Below the pieces are notes generated by a model. That model made no database searches, was not told the DNA's origin, and worked only from the letters and a program-made list of their open reading frames with translations. Source: Oceanobacillus profundus (GTDB lineage Bacteria; Bacillota; Bacilli; Bacillales; Amphibacillaceae). Taken from it: a stretch of 64,000 bases of DNA. The translations under genes and the position numbers were made by a program. This document shows positions 54,050-63,335 of this stretch, piece after piece; position 1 is the first letter of the stretch, and every line of letters starts with the position of its first letter. The DNA lies in assembly GCF_003515705.1 (NCBI RefSeq), contig NZ_QWEH01000005.1, forward strand, positions 124,001 through 188,000. Reading direction: 5' to 3'.

Positions 54050-54382
54050 ATGGCAACAATTGAGGACTTTCAAAAATTAAATATTCGAATTGGTACCATC
54101 ATCCATGCTGAGCTTTTTAAAGAAGCCCGGAAACCTGCAATAAAGCTAGAAATTGATTTTGGAGCAGAAGTCGGCAAAAAAAATTCATCCGCTCAAATCA
54201 CAGAACGGTATACTCCCGAACAATTAATCGGCCGACAAGTCGTTGCAGTCGTGAACTTTCCACCAATGCGTATTGCTGGGTATAAATCAGAAGTATTGGT
54301 ACTTGGAGGTGTTGCAGGTGAAAATGACGTTATCCTGCTTGCGCCAGATGAAGTCGTGGAAAATGGTACGCCGATTGGGTAA
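54050..54382 (+). CDS. csaA: CsaA, tRNA-binding-domain chaperone
   Basis: The 110-residue homodimeric protein consists of a single tRNA-binding OB fold (FQKLNIRIGTIIHAELFKEARKPAIKLEIDFG, SSAQITERYTPEQLIGRQVVAVVNFPPMRI). CsaA has export-chaperone-like activity in Bacillus. GATTGGAGCG precedes the ATG. It is convergent with argS. Confidence 0.93.
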   Translation: MATIEDFQKLNIRIGTIIHAELFKEARKPAIKLEIDFGAEVGKKNSSAQITERYTPEQLIGRQVVAVVNFPPMRIAGYKSEVLVLGGVAGENDVILLAPDEVVENGTPIG

Positions 54383-54431
54383 GGATTATTCTCCCCTCTG
54401 TTGACTTCGAGGGGAAGTTAACCCAAGCAAA

Positions 54432-56117
54432 TTACATCTCATCCGGAGCTTTCACTCCAAGCAATCGCAATCCTTCTTTTAAAACAATGGTTGTCGCTTT
54501 TACCAATCCAAGTCGACTTTCTAGTTCCTCATCCTCAGATAAAATTTTAATATTCCCATAGTATTTATTAAATTCCTGCGATAGATCAATAAGGTATTTG
54601 GCAATTTGGGAAGGCGCCTGGTAATTAAAGCTTCGCTCAATGGCTGCCGGAAACTCCATTAACAATTTCACAACAGACCAGCTATAGCTATCATTTAAGC
54701 CTTTCGTTGCTGTATCCTCATATTCGGCTTTTCTCAAGATGGAACAGGCTCTTGCATGTGTGTATTGTACATAAGGTCCAGTTGCTCCTTCAAATTTCAG
54801 CATATCTTCCAATGAGAACTCAATATTATTTTGTCTGTCATTCTTTAAATCATGGAAAATAATCGCCCCAACTCCCACCACTTCTGCTATATCTGCTTTA
54901 TTTTGTAAGCTTGGGTTTTTCTCAGCAATAATCTGTTCTGCGAGTCGAATCGCCTCTTGAATAACTTCTTCTAATAAAACGACCTTCCCTTTTCGAGTAG
55001 ACATCTTTTTCCCATCTTTCAGGATAAAACCAAATGGAATATGTGTTAATTGCTTTGCCCAATCGTATCCAAGCTTTTGGAGCACTAAGAAAATTTGCTC
55101 AAAATGCAAGCTTTGCTCGTGACCAACAACATAATATGATCTTTCAAATTCATAGGTTTCCTGTCTATAAACAGCAGCGGTTAAATCTCTCGTCGCATAG
55201 AGGGTTGCACCATCTGACTTCTTGATTAAACAAGGCGCTAAGTCATGTTCAGCTAAGTCTACCACTTCTGCTCCATCGGATACCTGCAGCAGGTCACTTT
55301 CCTCCAGACGGCTGACGATTCGCTCCATTTTATCATTATAAAACGCTTCCCCATGGTAGGAATCGAAATGAACTCCTAATAAATTATAAATTTTCCCGAA
55401 CTCTTGAAGAGATTCATCTCGGAACCACGTCCAAAGGGAAAGAGCCTCTTCATTACCATCCTCCAACTTTTTGAACCAAGCTCTTGCATCGTCTTCTAAC
55501 CTTGAGTCGTTTTCCGCTTCAGCATGAAACTGTACGTACAGCTTTAGCAGTTCTTGAATTGGCTCCTCTTTTACACGCGCCTCATTGCCCCATAATTTAT
55601 ATGCCACGATGAGCTTTCCGAATTGTGTGCCCCAATCACCAAGATGATTAATTCGAATCGCTTGATAGCCACATTTCTCAACAATATTTGCAAGTGAATT
55701 ACCAATTACGGTTGAACGTAAGTGCCCCATTGAAAAGGGCTTTGCAATGTTTGGAGATGAAAAATCAATTGTAATATTTTTCTTTTCAGCATAATTTATC
55801 GAACCATATGCCGAACCATCCTTAAGGATGGATGTTAAGGCATGTTTACTAACCATTCTTTTATTTAAAAAGGCATTGACATACGGACCATCCGCGACAA
55901 CCTTCTCCAAGATTGGATGGTCTATTTTTCCTGCTAACTCTTGCGCAATTATGTTTGGAGCCTTTCTCAATTCCTTAGCAAGTGTAAAACACGGAAATGC
56001 TAAATCACCTTGCTCCTCAAACTTCGGCTTTTCGATTAGATTCATAACTTCTCCCAGCTTTAGCAGACCGTTTAAATGTACGGTCATTTCCACTGCATAT
56101 GCTTTTACGGCATCCAT
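54432..56117 (-). CDS. argS: Arginyl-tRNA synthetase (T-box controlled)
   Basis: The 561-residue class I synthetase has a HIGH-like PFSMGHLRST, a KMSKS-like KKMSTRKG, and the ArgS C-terminal anticodon-binding region ending GVKAPDEM. ATG at 56117 follows AAAGGAGG; the longer frame runs back through the T-box terminator. Being under T-box control and separate from typical argS loci, it may be a second arginyl-tRNA synthetase; only one is visible here. Confidence 0.93.
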   Translation of the reverse strand: MDAVKAYAVEMTVHLNGLLKLGEVMNLIEKPKFEEQGDLAFPCFTLAKELRKAPNIIAQELAGKIDHPILEKVVADGPYVNAFLNKRMVSKHALTSILKDGSAYGSINYAEKKNITIDFSSPNIAKPFSMGHLRSTVIGNSLANIVEKCGYQAIRINHLGDWGTQFGKLIVAYKLWGNEARVKEEPIQELLKLYVQFHAEAENDSRLEDDARAWFKKLEDGNEEALSLWTWFRDESLQEFGKIYNLLGVHFDSYHGEAFYNDKMERIVSRLEESDLLQVSDGAEVVDLAEHDLAPCLIKKSDGATLYATRDLTAAVYRQETYEFERSYYVVGHEQSLHFEQIFLVLQKLGYDWAKQLTHIPFGFILKDGKKMSTRKGKVVLLEEVIQEAIRLAEQIIAEKNPSLQNKADIAEVVGVGAIIFHDLKNDRQNNIEFSLEDMLKFEGATGPYVQYTHARACSILRKAEYEDTATKGLNDSYSWSVVKLLMEFPAAIERSFNYQAPSQIAKYLIDLSQEFNKYYGNIKILSEDEELESRLGLVKATTIVLKEGLRLLGVKAPDEM

Positions 56118-56147
56118 TATTTTCAGCCTCCTTTTCATCAGTAAACA

Positions 56148-56372
56148 CAAAAAAATCCCGCCTCTATATAGAGACGAGATTACCCGCGGTACCACTCTTA
56201 TTGTTCATCAAAACCAACTCATAAATGGATAACGGCCATTACCCGACTACACCCTACTCTGTTGCATTTCGGGCTGTTTCTCAGAAGTCCGCTTCATTAG
56301 GATAGAACGATTGGGCTCACACCATCCCCCAACTCGCTTGCGTTACCATCATAACTACTCTCTTCATCATCG
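56148..56372 (-). ncRNA. T-box riboswitch (Arg, CGG specifier)
   Basis: Read on the minus strand, AAGAGTGGTACCGCGGG is the canonical T-box antiterminator sequence (56184-56196 holds the core). A terminator CTCGTCTCTATATAGAGGCGGG followed by seven Ts lies at 56153-56180. In stem I, GAA-G-CGG-A-CTTC matches the glyQS layout GAA-A-GGC-A-UUC, giving specifier CGG (complement of 56289-56291), an arginine codon. Uncharged tRNA-Arg would permit argS transcription. Confidence 0.92.
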
Positions 56373-56428
56373 AATTCAATATAATTTTCGTTAGTATATA
56401 TGAATTCCAACTAAAAATCAACATCTAT

Positions 56429-57037
56429 TTATTTTTTCATAAACATTTGTGTCCAGTAGTGACCGGACTTCACATAACCGACACCAATATGCGTATAATC
56501 TTTACTTAAGATGTTCGCTCTGTGACCTGAACTGTTCATCCAAGCATTAACAACTTGCTGTGCAGTGCTTTGACCTTTTGCAATGTTTTCACCAGCTGAT
56601 TTGTAGTTGATTCCATAGTTTTTCATCATCGTAAACGGTGATCCGTATGTAGGGCTTGTATGACTGAAATATCCTTTGTCTTTCATATCTTGCGACTTAT
56701 GCTTTGCAACTCTAGCAAGCTCCCAATCATATTTCAATGCAGGTAGTCCAGCCTTTGCTCTTTCCGCATTTACGAGCTTGATCACTTCTTGTTCCACTAG
56801 ATCGTCACTATTTGTTGGAATCCGCAAGCTTTGTCCTGGATATATAAGATTTGGATTTTTTAATTGTGCATTCGCTTTGATAATCTCACTCACTCCTGTT
56901 TGAGTTTTCAGAGCGATTTTCCACATTGTATCACCAGGAACTACGGTATAAGAACTAGCTGCAAACGCAGCAGTTGGTACTAGTAATGATATTGAAATAA
57001 CTAACGCAAAAATGAATGTGCTAATCTTTTTGAACAT
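56429..57037 (-). CDS. Secreted LysM-CAP domain protein, YkwD-like
   Basis: The 202-residue protein has a signal peptide ending AAFAAS, a LysM motif (YTVVPGDTMWKIALKTQTGVSEIIKANAQLKNPNLIYPGQSLRIP) and a CAP/SCP domain (LVNAERAKAGLPALKYDWELARVAKHKSQDM, HRANILSKDYTHIGVGY). It should attach to peptidoglycan; the CAP activity is unknown. Such proteins are often sporulation-associated. AGGAGGA precedes the ATG. Confidence 0.88.
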   Translation of the reverse strand: MFKKISTFIFALVISISLLVPTAAFAASSYTVVPGDTMWKIALKTQTGVSEIIKANAQLKNPNLIYPGQSLRIPTNSDDLVEQEVIKLVNAERAKAGLPALKYDWELARVAKHKSQDMKDKGYFSHTSPTYGSPFTMMKNYGINYKSAGENIAKGQSTAQQVVNAWMNSSGHRANILSKDYTHIGVGYVKSGHYWTQMFMKK

Positions 57038-57178
57038 ATTTATATCCTCCTTATTTCTATGTTAATAGGATATATAGTTTCATAGAAAAAATCATTATAA
57101 AAAAATTGGATGTATTTTTACAGAATGATTACGTAAAGATTACGCATTAATATCAAACGCTCTTGAAACACCTTTTTA

Positions 57179-57318
57179 GTAAACCTGGCATTCGTGAAAG
57201 TGATTCTTAGAAAATGCATTTTGCTTTCTCATAACCTCTTATACTCTTAAATGCAAGCCTTAGGCACTTATGCAGATAGAAAAAGTTTTATACTTTCTTA
57301 CCTGCCAAAAAATCGCGT
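57179..57318. repeat. Dispersed intergenic repeat B, copy 2
   Basis: This stretch matches 20857-21005 in order and orientation, starting CTGGCATTCGTG and ending TTCTTACCTGCC followed by an A-run. It fills much of the gap between the CAP gene and the DUF4097 gene. Confidence 0.65.
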
Positions 57319-57352
57319 TTAAATTAGCTGAAAATCTAATTTAAACGCGATT
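57311..57352 (-). terminator. Terminator of the PadR-DUF1700-DUF4097 operon
   Basis: AATCGCGTTTAAATTAG and CTAATTTAAACGCGATT are perfect 17-bp arms with an 8-nt loop; the minus strand continues TTTTTT. Confidence 0.9.
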
Positions 57353-57361
57353 ACACAATCT

Positions 57362-58219
57362 CTATTTTTCTACTGTAATACTACCGTTATCGGTTGTTAG
57401 CTTAATAAGATTATCTCCATTCCCTACAACTGTATCCCAATTAGAATTACCAAAGATTTTTACACTCCCATTATCTACCTTCACATCAAAAATGGCATTT
57501 GTCGGTTCATTTTCCGCTTGGATATTTATTTGCCCATTATTGGTGCTAAAATCAATCGGACGATCTAAGTGTTCCGTAATTAGAGTAATTTTCCCGTTGC
57601 TTGTTCTTCCTGTAAGCTCTCCATCTACATTTTCTAAGTGTATTTGTCCGTTATCTGCTTCACTCGTAACATGTGTACTTTGAATATCTTGCAGTTCAAT
57701 CCGACCATTGTTAGTTGTTACGTGCAATTCCTTTACATCTAATTCACTCGCATTCGCGCGCCCATTGTTCGATGATATACGGATGTCATTGGCTTCCAAA
57801 CCATTAGCATCGACACGTCCATTATCTGTTTCGACTTGAATAGAATTATATGTTTTTTCCGGAACATAAACTGTCAATTTCGGAGATTGAATTGAAAAAT
57901 CAAAGTTAAAAAATTTATACCATCTTTCTTTCACATTAACAGCAAGCGTATCCTCTTTTACATCTGCTTTAACTTCATACTTCTGATTGTTTTCACTGTT
58001 TCCAATAAATTCAACCGTTGTAAATTCGTCACTTGTCGGTAAAACTTCTACTACAGCATTATTTGTCTGAATAACAATGTCATCATAATTCTCTTCATGT
58101 AATTCAGTTGTTTCTGGGACAGTCGTTTCAGCAATGGATCCAACTGTGAAGATTGTTCCGATGATACCAACTAACAGCAAGACTAGTGCAGTTACAGCTA
58201 TTTTTTTAACATTAAGCAT
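57362..58219 (-). CDS. DUF4097 family membrane-anchored protein, LiaG-like
   Basis: The 285-residue protein has an N-terminal membrane anchor and an external beta-helix built of repeated segments such as VETDNGRVDANGLEAND, ISSNNGRANASELDVKELH and TTNNGRIELQDI. Family DUF4097 members act in envelope-stress modules; LiaG is one. Its start overlaps the DUF1700 end by 8 bp. Confidence 0.85.
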   Translation of the reverse strand: MLNVKKIAVTALVLLLVGIIGTIFTVGSIAETTVPETTELHEENYDDIVIQTNNAVVEVLPTSDEFTTVEFIGNSENNQKYEVKADVKEDTLAVNVKERWYKFFNFDFSIQSPKLTVYVPEKTYNSIQVETDNGRVDANGLEANDIRISSNNGRANASELDVKELHVTTNNGRIELQDIQSTHVTSEADNGQIHLENVDGELTGRTSNGKITLITEHLDRPIDFSTNNGQINIQAENEPTNAIFDVKVDNGSVKIFGNSNWDTVVGNGDNLIKLTTDNGSITVEK

Positions 58220-58772
58220 CTTTCATTCCTCCTTTAACAATGCGCATATTAAATTTCAAGTACCGAACAAATCCGTTTGTCACTGCACGAGTTGCAAAAT
58301 ACATTCCAACACCAATGAACAATCCAAGACCTGTCAATCCAACGGAGAAAAATAAATCAAAAAACTGGAATGCCTCTGGATACATTACCGTATTTATCAT
58401 GACAAGTAATGGAGAACCAATAAAAGCAACGGTGACCGCCCAACCGGAGACTATCAGTGCTGCCAATGCAATAAATGGCCCCAGCACAATGACCAAATTG
58501 AAAAATCCTAACCCGATCAAAGCCCAAACTGCACGAAATATATTCGCTGTCGTCGCAGTTTCTTCTACCTTTTCCACATGGTAGGTCGCTACTAAATCTT
58601 TCGCAATTTGCTGTGGCGAACCTAGCGAATCTGCAATTTGTTCTTCCGTTTTTCCTTCCTCAAATCCCATTGCAAAATGTTCCTCAAAGTCTTGCAAAAT
58701 ATCCTCTCTCTCTTGAGCAGGAAGCTTTTTTAAAGGGGCATTTAATTTCGCAAAAAATTGTTCTTTATTCAT
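58212..58772 (-). CDS. DUF1700 (HAAS) family membrane protein
   Basis: The roughly 186-residue protein has an N-terminal HAAS-type helical domain ([61 protein letters not shown]) and about four membrane helices. These proteins usually pair with a PadR regulator. ATG at 58772 overlaps the padR stop and has AGGAAGGTG upstream. Confidence 0.85.
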   Translation of the reverse strand: MNKEQFFAKLNAPLKKLPAQEREDILQDFEEHFAMGFEEGKTEEQIADSLGSPQQIAKDLVATYHVEKVEETATTANIFRAVWALIGLGFFNLVIVLGPFIALAALIVSGWAVTVAFIGSPLLVMINTVMYPEAFQFFDLFFSVGLTGLGLFIGVGMYFATRAVTNGFVRYLKFNMRIVKGGMKDA

Positions 58773-59088
58773 CCAAATCACCTTCCTTAATTAATTGATT
58801 TACTCCGTTCGTAAACTCTCTCCATTCCTGGAGTAACTCTTGGTAATATATTCTTCCATTATCCGTTAGCTTATAATATTTACGCGGTGGCCCCTCTGTT
58901 GATTCCTTTAGATATGTTGTAAAATAGCCTTCCTTCGTTAATCTTCTTAGAAGGGGATACACAGTCCCTTCAGAGATATCAATCTGATCCGAAATTTTTT
59001 GCACAAGCTCATACCCATAACGATCTTTTTTATCAAGCAAAACTAAAACACACAGCTCTAATACACCTTTTTTAAATTGGACGTTCAT
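58765..59088 (-). CDS. PadR family regulator
   Basis: The 107-residue protein is a small Pad[53 protein letters not shown] and [13 protein letters not shown]. It heads a PadR-DUF1700-DUF4097 operon and likely represses it in response to envelope stress. AGGTGTCATGTAATC precedes ATG. Confidence 0.9.
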   Translation of the reverse strand: MNVQFKKGVLELCVLVLLDKKDRYGYELVQKISDQIDISEGTVYPLLRRLTKEGYFTTYLKESTEGPPRKYYKLTDNGRIYYQELLQEWREFTNGVNQLIKEGDLDE

Positions 59089-59117
59089 TGATTACATGAC
59101 ACCTCATCTCTCTAACT

Positions 59118-59204
59118 AGTACTATTCATTATATAGTACTGACTTATAACAAGTACCTCTACAGAAAAATATACCACACGGTACTGTACATTGCAAGGTA
59201 CTGT
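59118..59204. promoter_or_regulatory. Candidate PadR operators and promoter
   Basis: AGTACT occurs at 59118-59123 and 59135-59140, flanking TATAAT read on the minus strand, and GGTACTGT is directly repeated at 59180-59187 and 59197-59204, with AAGTACC at 59151. Clustered AGTAC half-sites before padR suggest autoregulation. Confidence 0.55.
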
Positions 59205-59553
59205 TTTATAAATTTACATTACAGAAAAAAGACCTCCAGCTCTTAAACTAGAAGCCTTATCTTATTATGCATTCAAAATTAAAAGTATCTCTGGTCTCTT
59301 CACTGTCTTTGGTACTTTACTTTTAAACCCTTTAAAAGTGTTCTCCTTTTCGGGAAAGTACCTAATGATATTTTCATGAATAAATTACTATACCTAAAGT
59401 TCTAAGAACAAACTTATGCCAAATTCAGCGTCTTGCTTCCGATCTACTTTGAACGTTCAGCAATTTTATTGTGGACTTCAGGAATTTAACTTAGAACTTC
59501 AACATTTCCTGTCTTAACTTCAGCAATGCTCTAAATCGATCACTAAATTTAGA
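59205..59553. other. Intergenic stretch between padR and the ABC exporter
   Basis: About 350 bases with no supported gene. GGTACTTT (near 59331) and AAAGTACC (near 59364) enclose a nested ACTTTT/AAAAGT pair, a possible fold or relic operator. Confidence 0.4.
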
Positions 59554-61152
59554 CTACCCTTGAATATCCCTGCGATTATAACCAACAAACCCAATCACAG
59601 TTAACACTATCGCAATACCAACTAAAATCAAAACCCGCATAAAATCCATATCTTCTGTTGGGATTTGTGGTGTATGATGAAAGGCTGAAAGATTATTAAG
59701 CCATTCTGGAAACTCGAGAATATCGCCAAGATAAATCACCACAAAACCAAAAATAACATAAAGCCATGTGAAACTCGCTGCCTTTGGTGCAATACCGATA
59801 AAGAAGACTGCCAGACCTATTAAAATCCACATTGCTGGCAAATAGACAAGTGCTGAAGCAAACGTTGTATCAAATGCTAACGCATCATCAACAACCATCA
59901 CGCCAACAGACCAGAGCCCTGTCGCAACAAGCGCCTGCATGACAAAGCTTGCAATCATACTAAGGCATACATAGCTTCCCAGTACACGCGAACGTGAAAC
60001 AGCACGACTATAATAATTTTCTGTCAGATGCTTATTTTCCTCACTTTTCAACTTCAACACCGTCATCACAACTGGAACCGTACTAATCAATGCCATAATT
60101 GCCATAAGCAGGACAATAAACTGTTCCATCATGGAATTATCTCCCTCAGCTAAAAAGGCTTGAACAAACTCATTATCGGAAAAATATACTTCTAAATCCC
60201 CTAAAATTGCTCCGAATGAGGCACTAAGCAAAAATATACCTATTGCCCAAGCAATCAGGTTTGTTCGCTGCAGTCTAAAAGCAAGCCCCATTGTTGTTTG
60301 TAAAAAGACGGATGCACTCCTCTTACCTGCTCGTTCTGGAATAAATCCTGATTCCAAATCACGAATCGCATTCAAATAAAAGGCTACAAGCCCTAACACT
60401 ACCGCAACAGCTAGCATGACATAAACTGGCCACCAATGGTTTTCTACAAATACTTCCGTCCTTACTGTCCAGCCGAGTGGTGATACGAGTGAAAGTGCCT
60501 CACTGCTGACATCTCCACTTGCCCGGACGAGATATGCCGCTATTAAAGTTCCAAATGAAAGCATCGTGGAACCTCTTGATGTTTCCGCAAGCTGGGCGAA
60601 TAATGCGGTAAAGCCTGCAAAAACAAGTCCTGTCGCTCCTAGAGTCGCTCCATACAAGTAGGCCCCTTGTACAGCCATGCCGTCGATATCTAACAAAAGG
60701 ATGCCCGTTCCAATCAAAACGGCTACTAGCACATTCGTTACTACTGCAACAATCGCCGCTCCGTTCAAGTACGCTAAACGACCAACTGGCAAGGAACGAA
60801 TCAGTTCTACACGACCATCTTCTTCGTCTGCTCGTGTACTCCGTCCGACGAGTAAAATATTCATTATTGCAACTGCAATCGTCGTAAAAAGCAACATTTC
60901 ATGCGCAAATAAAGATCCAATGGTTGCATAATCTTCATAACCAACTCCAAGCATTGCGATCATCGCCGGATTTTCCATCGTTAAAACAAAAGCAGCACGC
61001 GATTGTTCGTCTGGGTAGATATCAGGATACGCCACAGCTGTTGCGAGTGTTACTGCAATTAATCCAACTAGCCATAAGAGTAGCTTGAGGCGATTTTGCC
61101 GCACCATTAATTTCGTCAAATAACCTGTTCCGGTAAAAAGCTTTTGCGACAT
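59554..61152 (-). CDS. ABC exporter permease, tetronasin/antibiotic-export type
   Basis: The 532-residue protein has about twelve helices in two halves and RSTRADEEDGRVELIRSLPVGRLAYL, features of the large ABC-2 permeases annotated as tetronasin or polyketide antibiotic exporters. Its start overlaps the ATPase stop by one base. A divergent TetR gene lies beyond the ATPase. Confidence 0.85.
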   Translation of the reverse strand: MSQKLFTGTGYLTKLMVRQNRLKLLLWLVGLIAVTLATAVAYPDIYPDEQSRAAFVLTMENPAMIAMLGVGYEDYATIGSLFAHEMLLFTTIAVAIMNILLVGRSTRADEEDGRVELIRSLPVGRLAYLNGAAIVAVVTNVLVAVLIGTGILLLDIDGMAVQGAYLYGATLGATGLVFAGFTALFAQLAETSRGSTMLSFGTLIAAYLVRASGDVSSEALSLVSPLGWTVRTEVFVENHWWPVYVMLAVAVVLGLVAFYLNAIRDLESGFIPERAGKRSASVFLQTTMGLAFRLQRTNLIAWAIGIFLLSASFGAILGDLEVYFSDNEFVQAFLAEGDNSMMEQFIVLLMAIMALISTVPVVMTVLKLKSEENKHLTENYYSRAVSRSRVLGSYVCLSMIASFVMQALVATGLWSVGVMVVDDALAFDTTFASALVYLPAMWILIGLAVFFIGIAPKAASFTWLYVIFGFVVIYLGDILEFPEWLNNLSAFHHTPQIPTEDMDFMRVLILVGIAIVLTVIGFVGYNRRDIQG

Positions 61153-62066
61153 TACCTGAGCCCTCCCATTTCAGAAGAAACACGTTCCTCTCCTTGATAA
61201 TGACGCATAAATAAATCCTCTAACGTTGGAGGTGCACTTTCCAATTTAACGATTCCAAATTGACTAATATGGCGGATTATGGCATCCATCTCTTCTGTAT
61301 CAACTTGGAAGGATAGATTGTGCCCCTCTTTTTCCAAGTTATGAATACCTGTGAATTCCTCCAGATTTGTAATCAGTTCTTTCGTTTGAATTGTTAAATT
61401 TGTCCGAGTGAGATGTCGCAATTCATCTAATGTCCCTCGTTCTATAATTTTGCCTTCTCGAATAATCCCAACTCGATCACATAACCTTTCTACCTCTGAT
61501 AAAATATGACTTGAAAGCAGCACACTTTTCCCCGCATCTTTCGCTTCCTGCACACATTCTTGAAATATCCGCTCCATTAATGGATCGAGCCCTGATGTTG
61601 GCTCATCTAAAATATACAAATCCGCATTCGATGCAAAAGCAGCAATTAATGCAACTTTCTGCCTGTTCCCTTTCGAATAAGTTCGACTTTTTTTCGTTGG
61701 ATCAAATTTAAACCGTTCCATCAATGCCTCTTTTTTACCTTGATTTTTAGCACCTCGCATTTTCATAAACAGATCAATTACTTCACCACCTGTTAAATTG
61801 GGCCATAGATTCACATCTCCAGGAACGTATGCAATTTTTTTATGCAGTTCAACAGCATCTTTCCATACGTCTTTTCCAAAAATGTGTGCTTCCCCTGCAG
61901 TTGCCTTTAACATTCCGAGTAAAATCCGGATTGTCGTTGATTTCCCTGCACCATTTGGTCCTATAAACCCATATACCTCACCTTTATTTAATTCCAAATC
62001 TACTCCATCCAAAGCAGTAAATTTCCCAAATCGCTTCGTTAAGCCTGTCGCTTTTAAAATTGGCAT
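61152..62066 (-). CDS. ABC exporter ATP-binding protein
   Basis: The 304-residue ATPase has Walker A GPNGAGKST, signature YSKGNRQKVALIAAFA, Walker [13 protein letters not shown] and a C-terminal extension typical of antibiotic exporters. It works with the downstream permease; the divergent TetR gene is its likely regulator. Confidence 0.88.
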   Translation of the reverse strand: MPILKATGLTKRFGKFTALDGVDLELNKGEVYGFIGPNGAGKSTTIRILLGMLKATAGEAHIFGKDVWKDAVELHKKIAYVPGDVNLWPNLTGGEVIDLFMKMRGAKNQGKKEALMERFKFDPTKKSRTYSKGNRQKVALIAAFASNADLYILDEPTSGLDPLMERIFQECVQEAKDAGKSVLLSSHILSEVERLCDRVGIIREGKIIERGTLDELRHLTRTNLTIQTKELITNLEEFTGIHNLEKEGHNLSFQVDTEEMDAIIRHISQFGIVKLESAPPTLEDLFMRHYQGEERVSSEMGGLR

Positions 62067-62211
62067 ATTTCATTCTCCTCTTTTAGTTATGAAATATTTT
62101 AACTTATATAGTTCATAATATACAAAACAAATGCTTTATGCAACCAATTTATGAAAGATGTTTATTGTTTTATTACATATTTTTTATTAAACTACATATG
62201 AGGTGAACAAT

Positions 62212-62808
62212 ATGGACGGATTTGAACGTCGCAGGGAATTAAAGAAAAAGGACATTTTAGAAGCCGCACTTGAATTATTTATGAAATATGGTGTTCAGAA
62301 GGTTTCGATAGCAGAGATTGCGAAAGAGGCAAACGTGTCACAGGTTACAATATATAATTATTTTGACAGCAAAAATAATTTAATCCATCTCGTTTTTAAA
62401 TTTTATGTTGATCAGATCTGGGATGAAATGAAAGTATTGCTTGCAAGTAATCTTCCCTATGAAGATAAAATAAAACAGATGATTTCCTTTGAAAGAAATA
62501 TGGCCAACCATTCGATGAATAATAAATTTTTTCAAGATCTCCTAAAGGATTATGCAACAGGGCAAAGCTATGTGGAGGAGGTTTATCTAAAGGAAGGCTT
62601 GCCATTACTCATTGAGTTTGTAAACGATGGAAAGAATCAAGGATTTATTGATCCATCGTTATCAAATGAAGCCATATTATTTTATTTACAAATGTTTCAG
62701 GAATATATGCAGCGTGATGATGTTGTTCATACATTACTTCCTTTATCAGAGGATCTTACAAAGCTATTCTTTTATGGGATTGTTGGCAAGAAGGAAAAAC
62801 AATCGTAA
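62212..62808 (+). CDS. TetR family regulator
   Basis: The 198-residue protein has a TetR helix-turn-helix (ILEAALELFMKYGVQKVSIAEIAKEANVSQVTIYNYFDSKNNLIHLVF). ATG at 62212 follows GAGGTGAACAAT; an in-frame GTG three codons earlier overlaps the ribosome site. It is divergent from the ABC exporter with a 145-bp A/T-rich intergenic region that presumably holds both promoters. Confidence 0.9.
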   Translation: MDGFERRRELKKKDILEAALELFMKYGVQKVSIAEIAKEANVSQVTIYNYFDSKNNLIHLVFKFYVDQIWDEMKVLLASNLPYEDKIKQMISFERNMANHSMNNKFFQDLLKDYATGQSYVEEVYLKEGLPLLIEFVNDGKNQGFIDPSLSNEAILFYLQMFQEYMQRDDVVHTLLPLSEDLTKLFFYGIVGKKEKQS

Positions 62809-62820
62809 AAGACACAGAAC

Positions 62821-62850
62821 AAAAGCTCAAGGCATGCACCTTGAGCTTTT
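62821..62850. terminator. Terminator between TetR and Nudix genes
   Basis: AAAAGCTCAAGG and CCTTGAGCTTTT are perfect 12-bp arms with a 6-nt loop, serving both convergent genes. Confidence 0.88.
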
Positions 62851-63280
62851 AAAATTCAATAAGAAATGGTTGGATGTTTTCATCCAAACAATATTCAATC
62901 CGTTGTCTGAAGTTATCCCAAGTCACCTTATCTAGAGCTTGTTCTATTGGGAAGAATCCTACTTCCAGGCTTTCTGGAGAGGTCGTTAACTTGCCTCCGA
63001 TTGGCTTAGCTAAAAAAAGTGTATTGCAAATTGACTTTGTTACATTTTGAAAAATCCCACAGAACTTTATTATTTCTATTTCAATTCCGGATTCTTCCTT
63101 TGTTTCTCGAATTGCAGCCTCTCTTACAGGCTCCCCTTCCTCAACTTGTCCACCAGGCATTTCCCAGCCTCTTCTAGGTCCTTTAATTAATAAAATTTCA
63201 CGTTGATCGTTTATTACTATTGTTGCTGCTGAAACAATATGCTTTGGTGGTGTATAAATCGGATACTGTGTCTGCTCCAT
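62849..63280 (-). CDS. Nudix hydrolase, MutT-like
   Basis: The 143-residue protein has the Nudix box GGQVEEGEPVREAAIRETKEESGI. The N-terminus (QTQYPIYTPPKHIVSAATIVIN) is typical of Bacillus MutT-like proteins. Substrate unknown. ATG at 63280 follows GGGGGAAGGG; the longer frame lacks a ribosome site. Confidence 0.87.
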   Translation of the reverse strand: MEQTQYPIYTPPKHIVSAATIVINDQREILLIKGPRRGWEMPGGQVEEGEPVREAAIRETKEESGIEIEIIKFCGIFQNVTKSICNTLFLAKPIGGKLTTSPESLEVGFFPIEQALDKVTWDNFRQRIEYCLDENIQPFLIEF

Positions 63281-63335
63281 AACCCTTCCCCCATCTTCCA
63301 TTATTACTATTTTATATAACATGAACTCCACTTAT

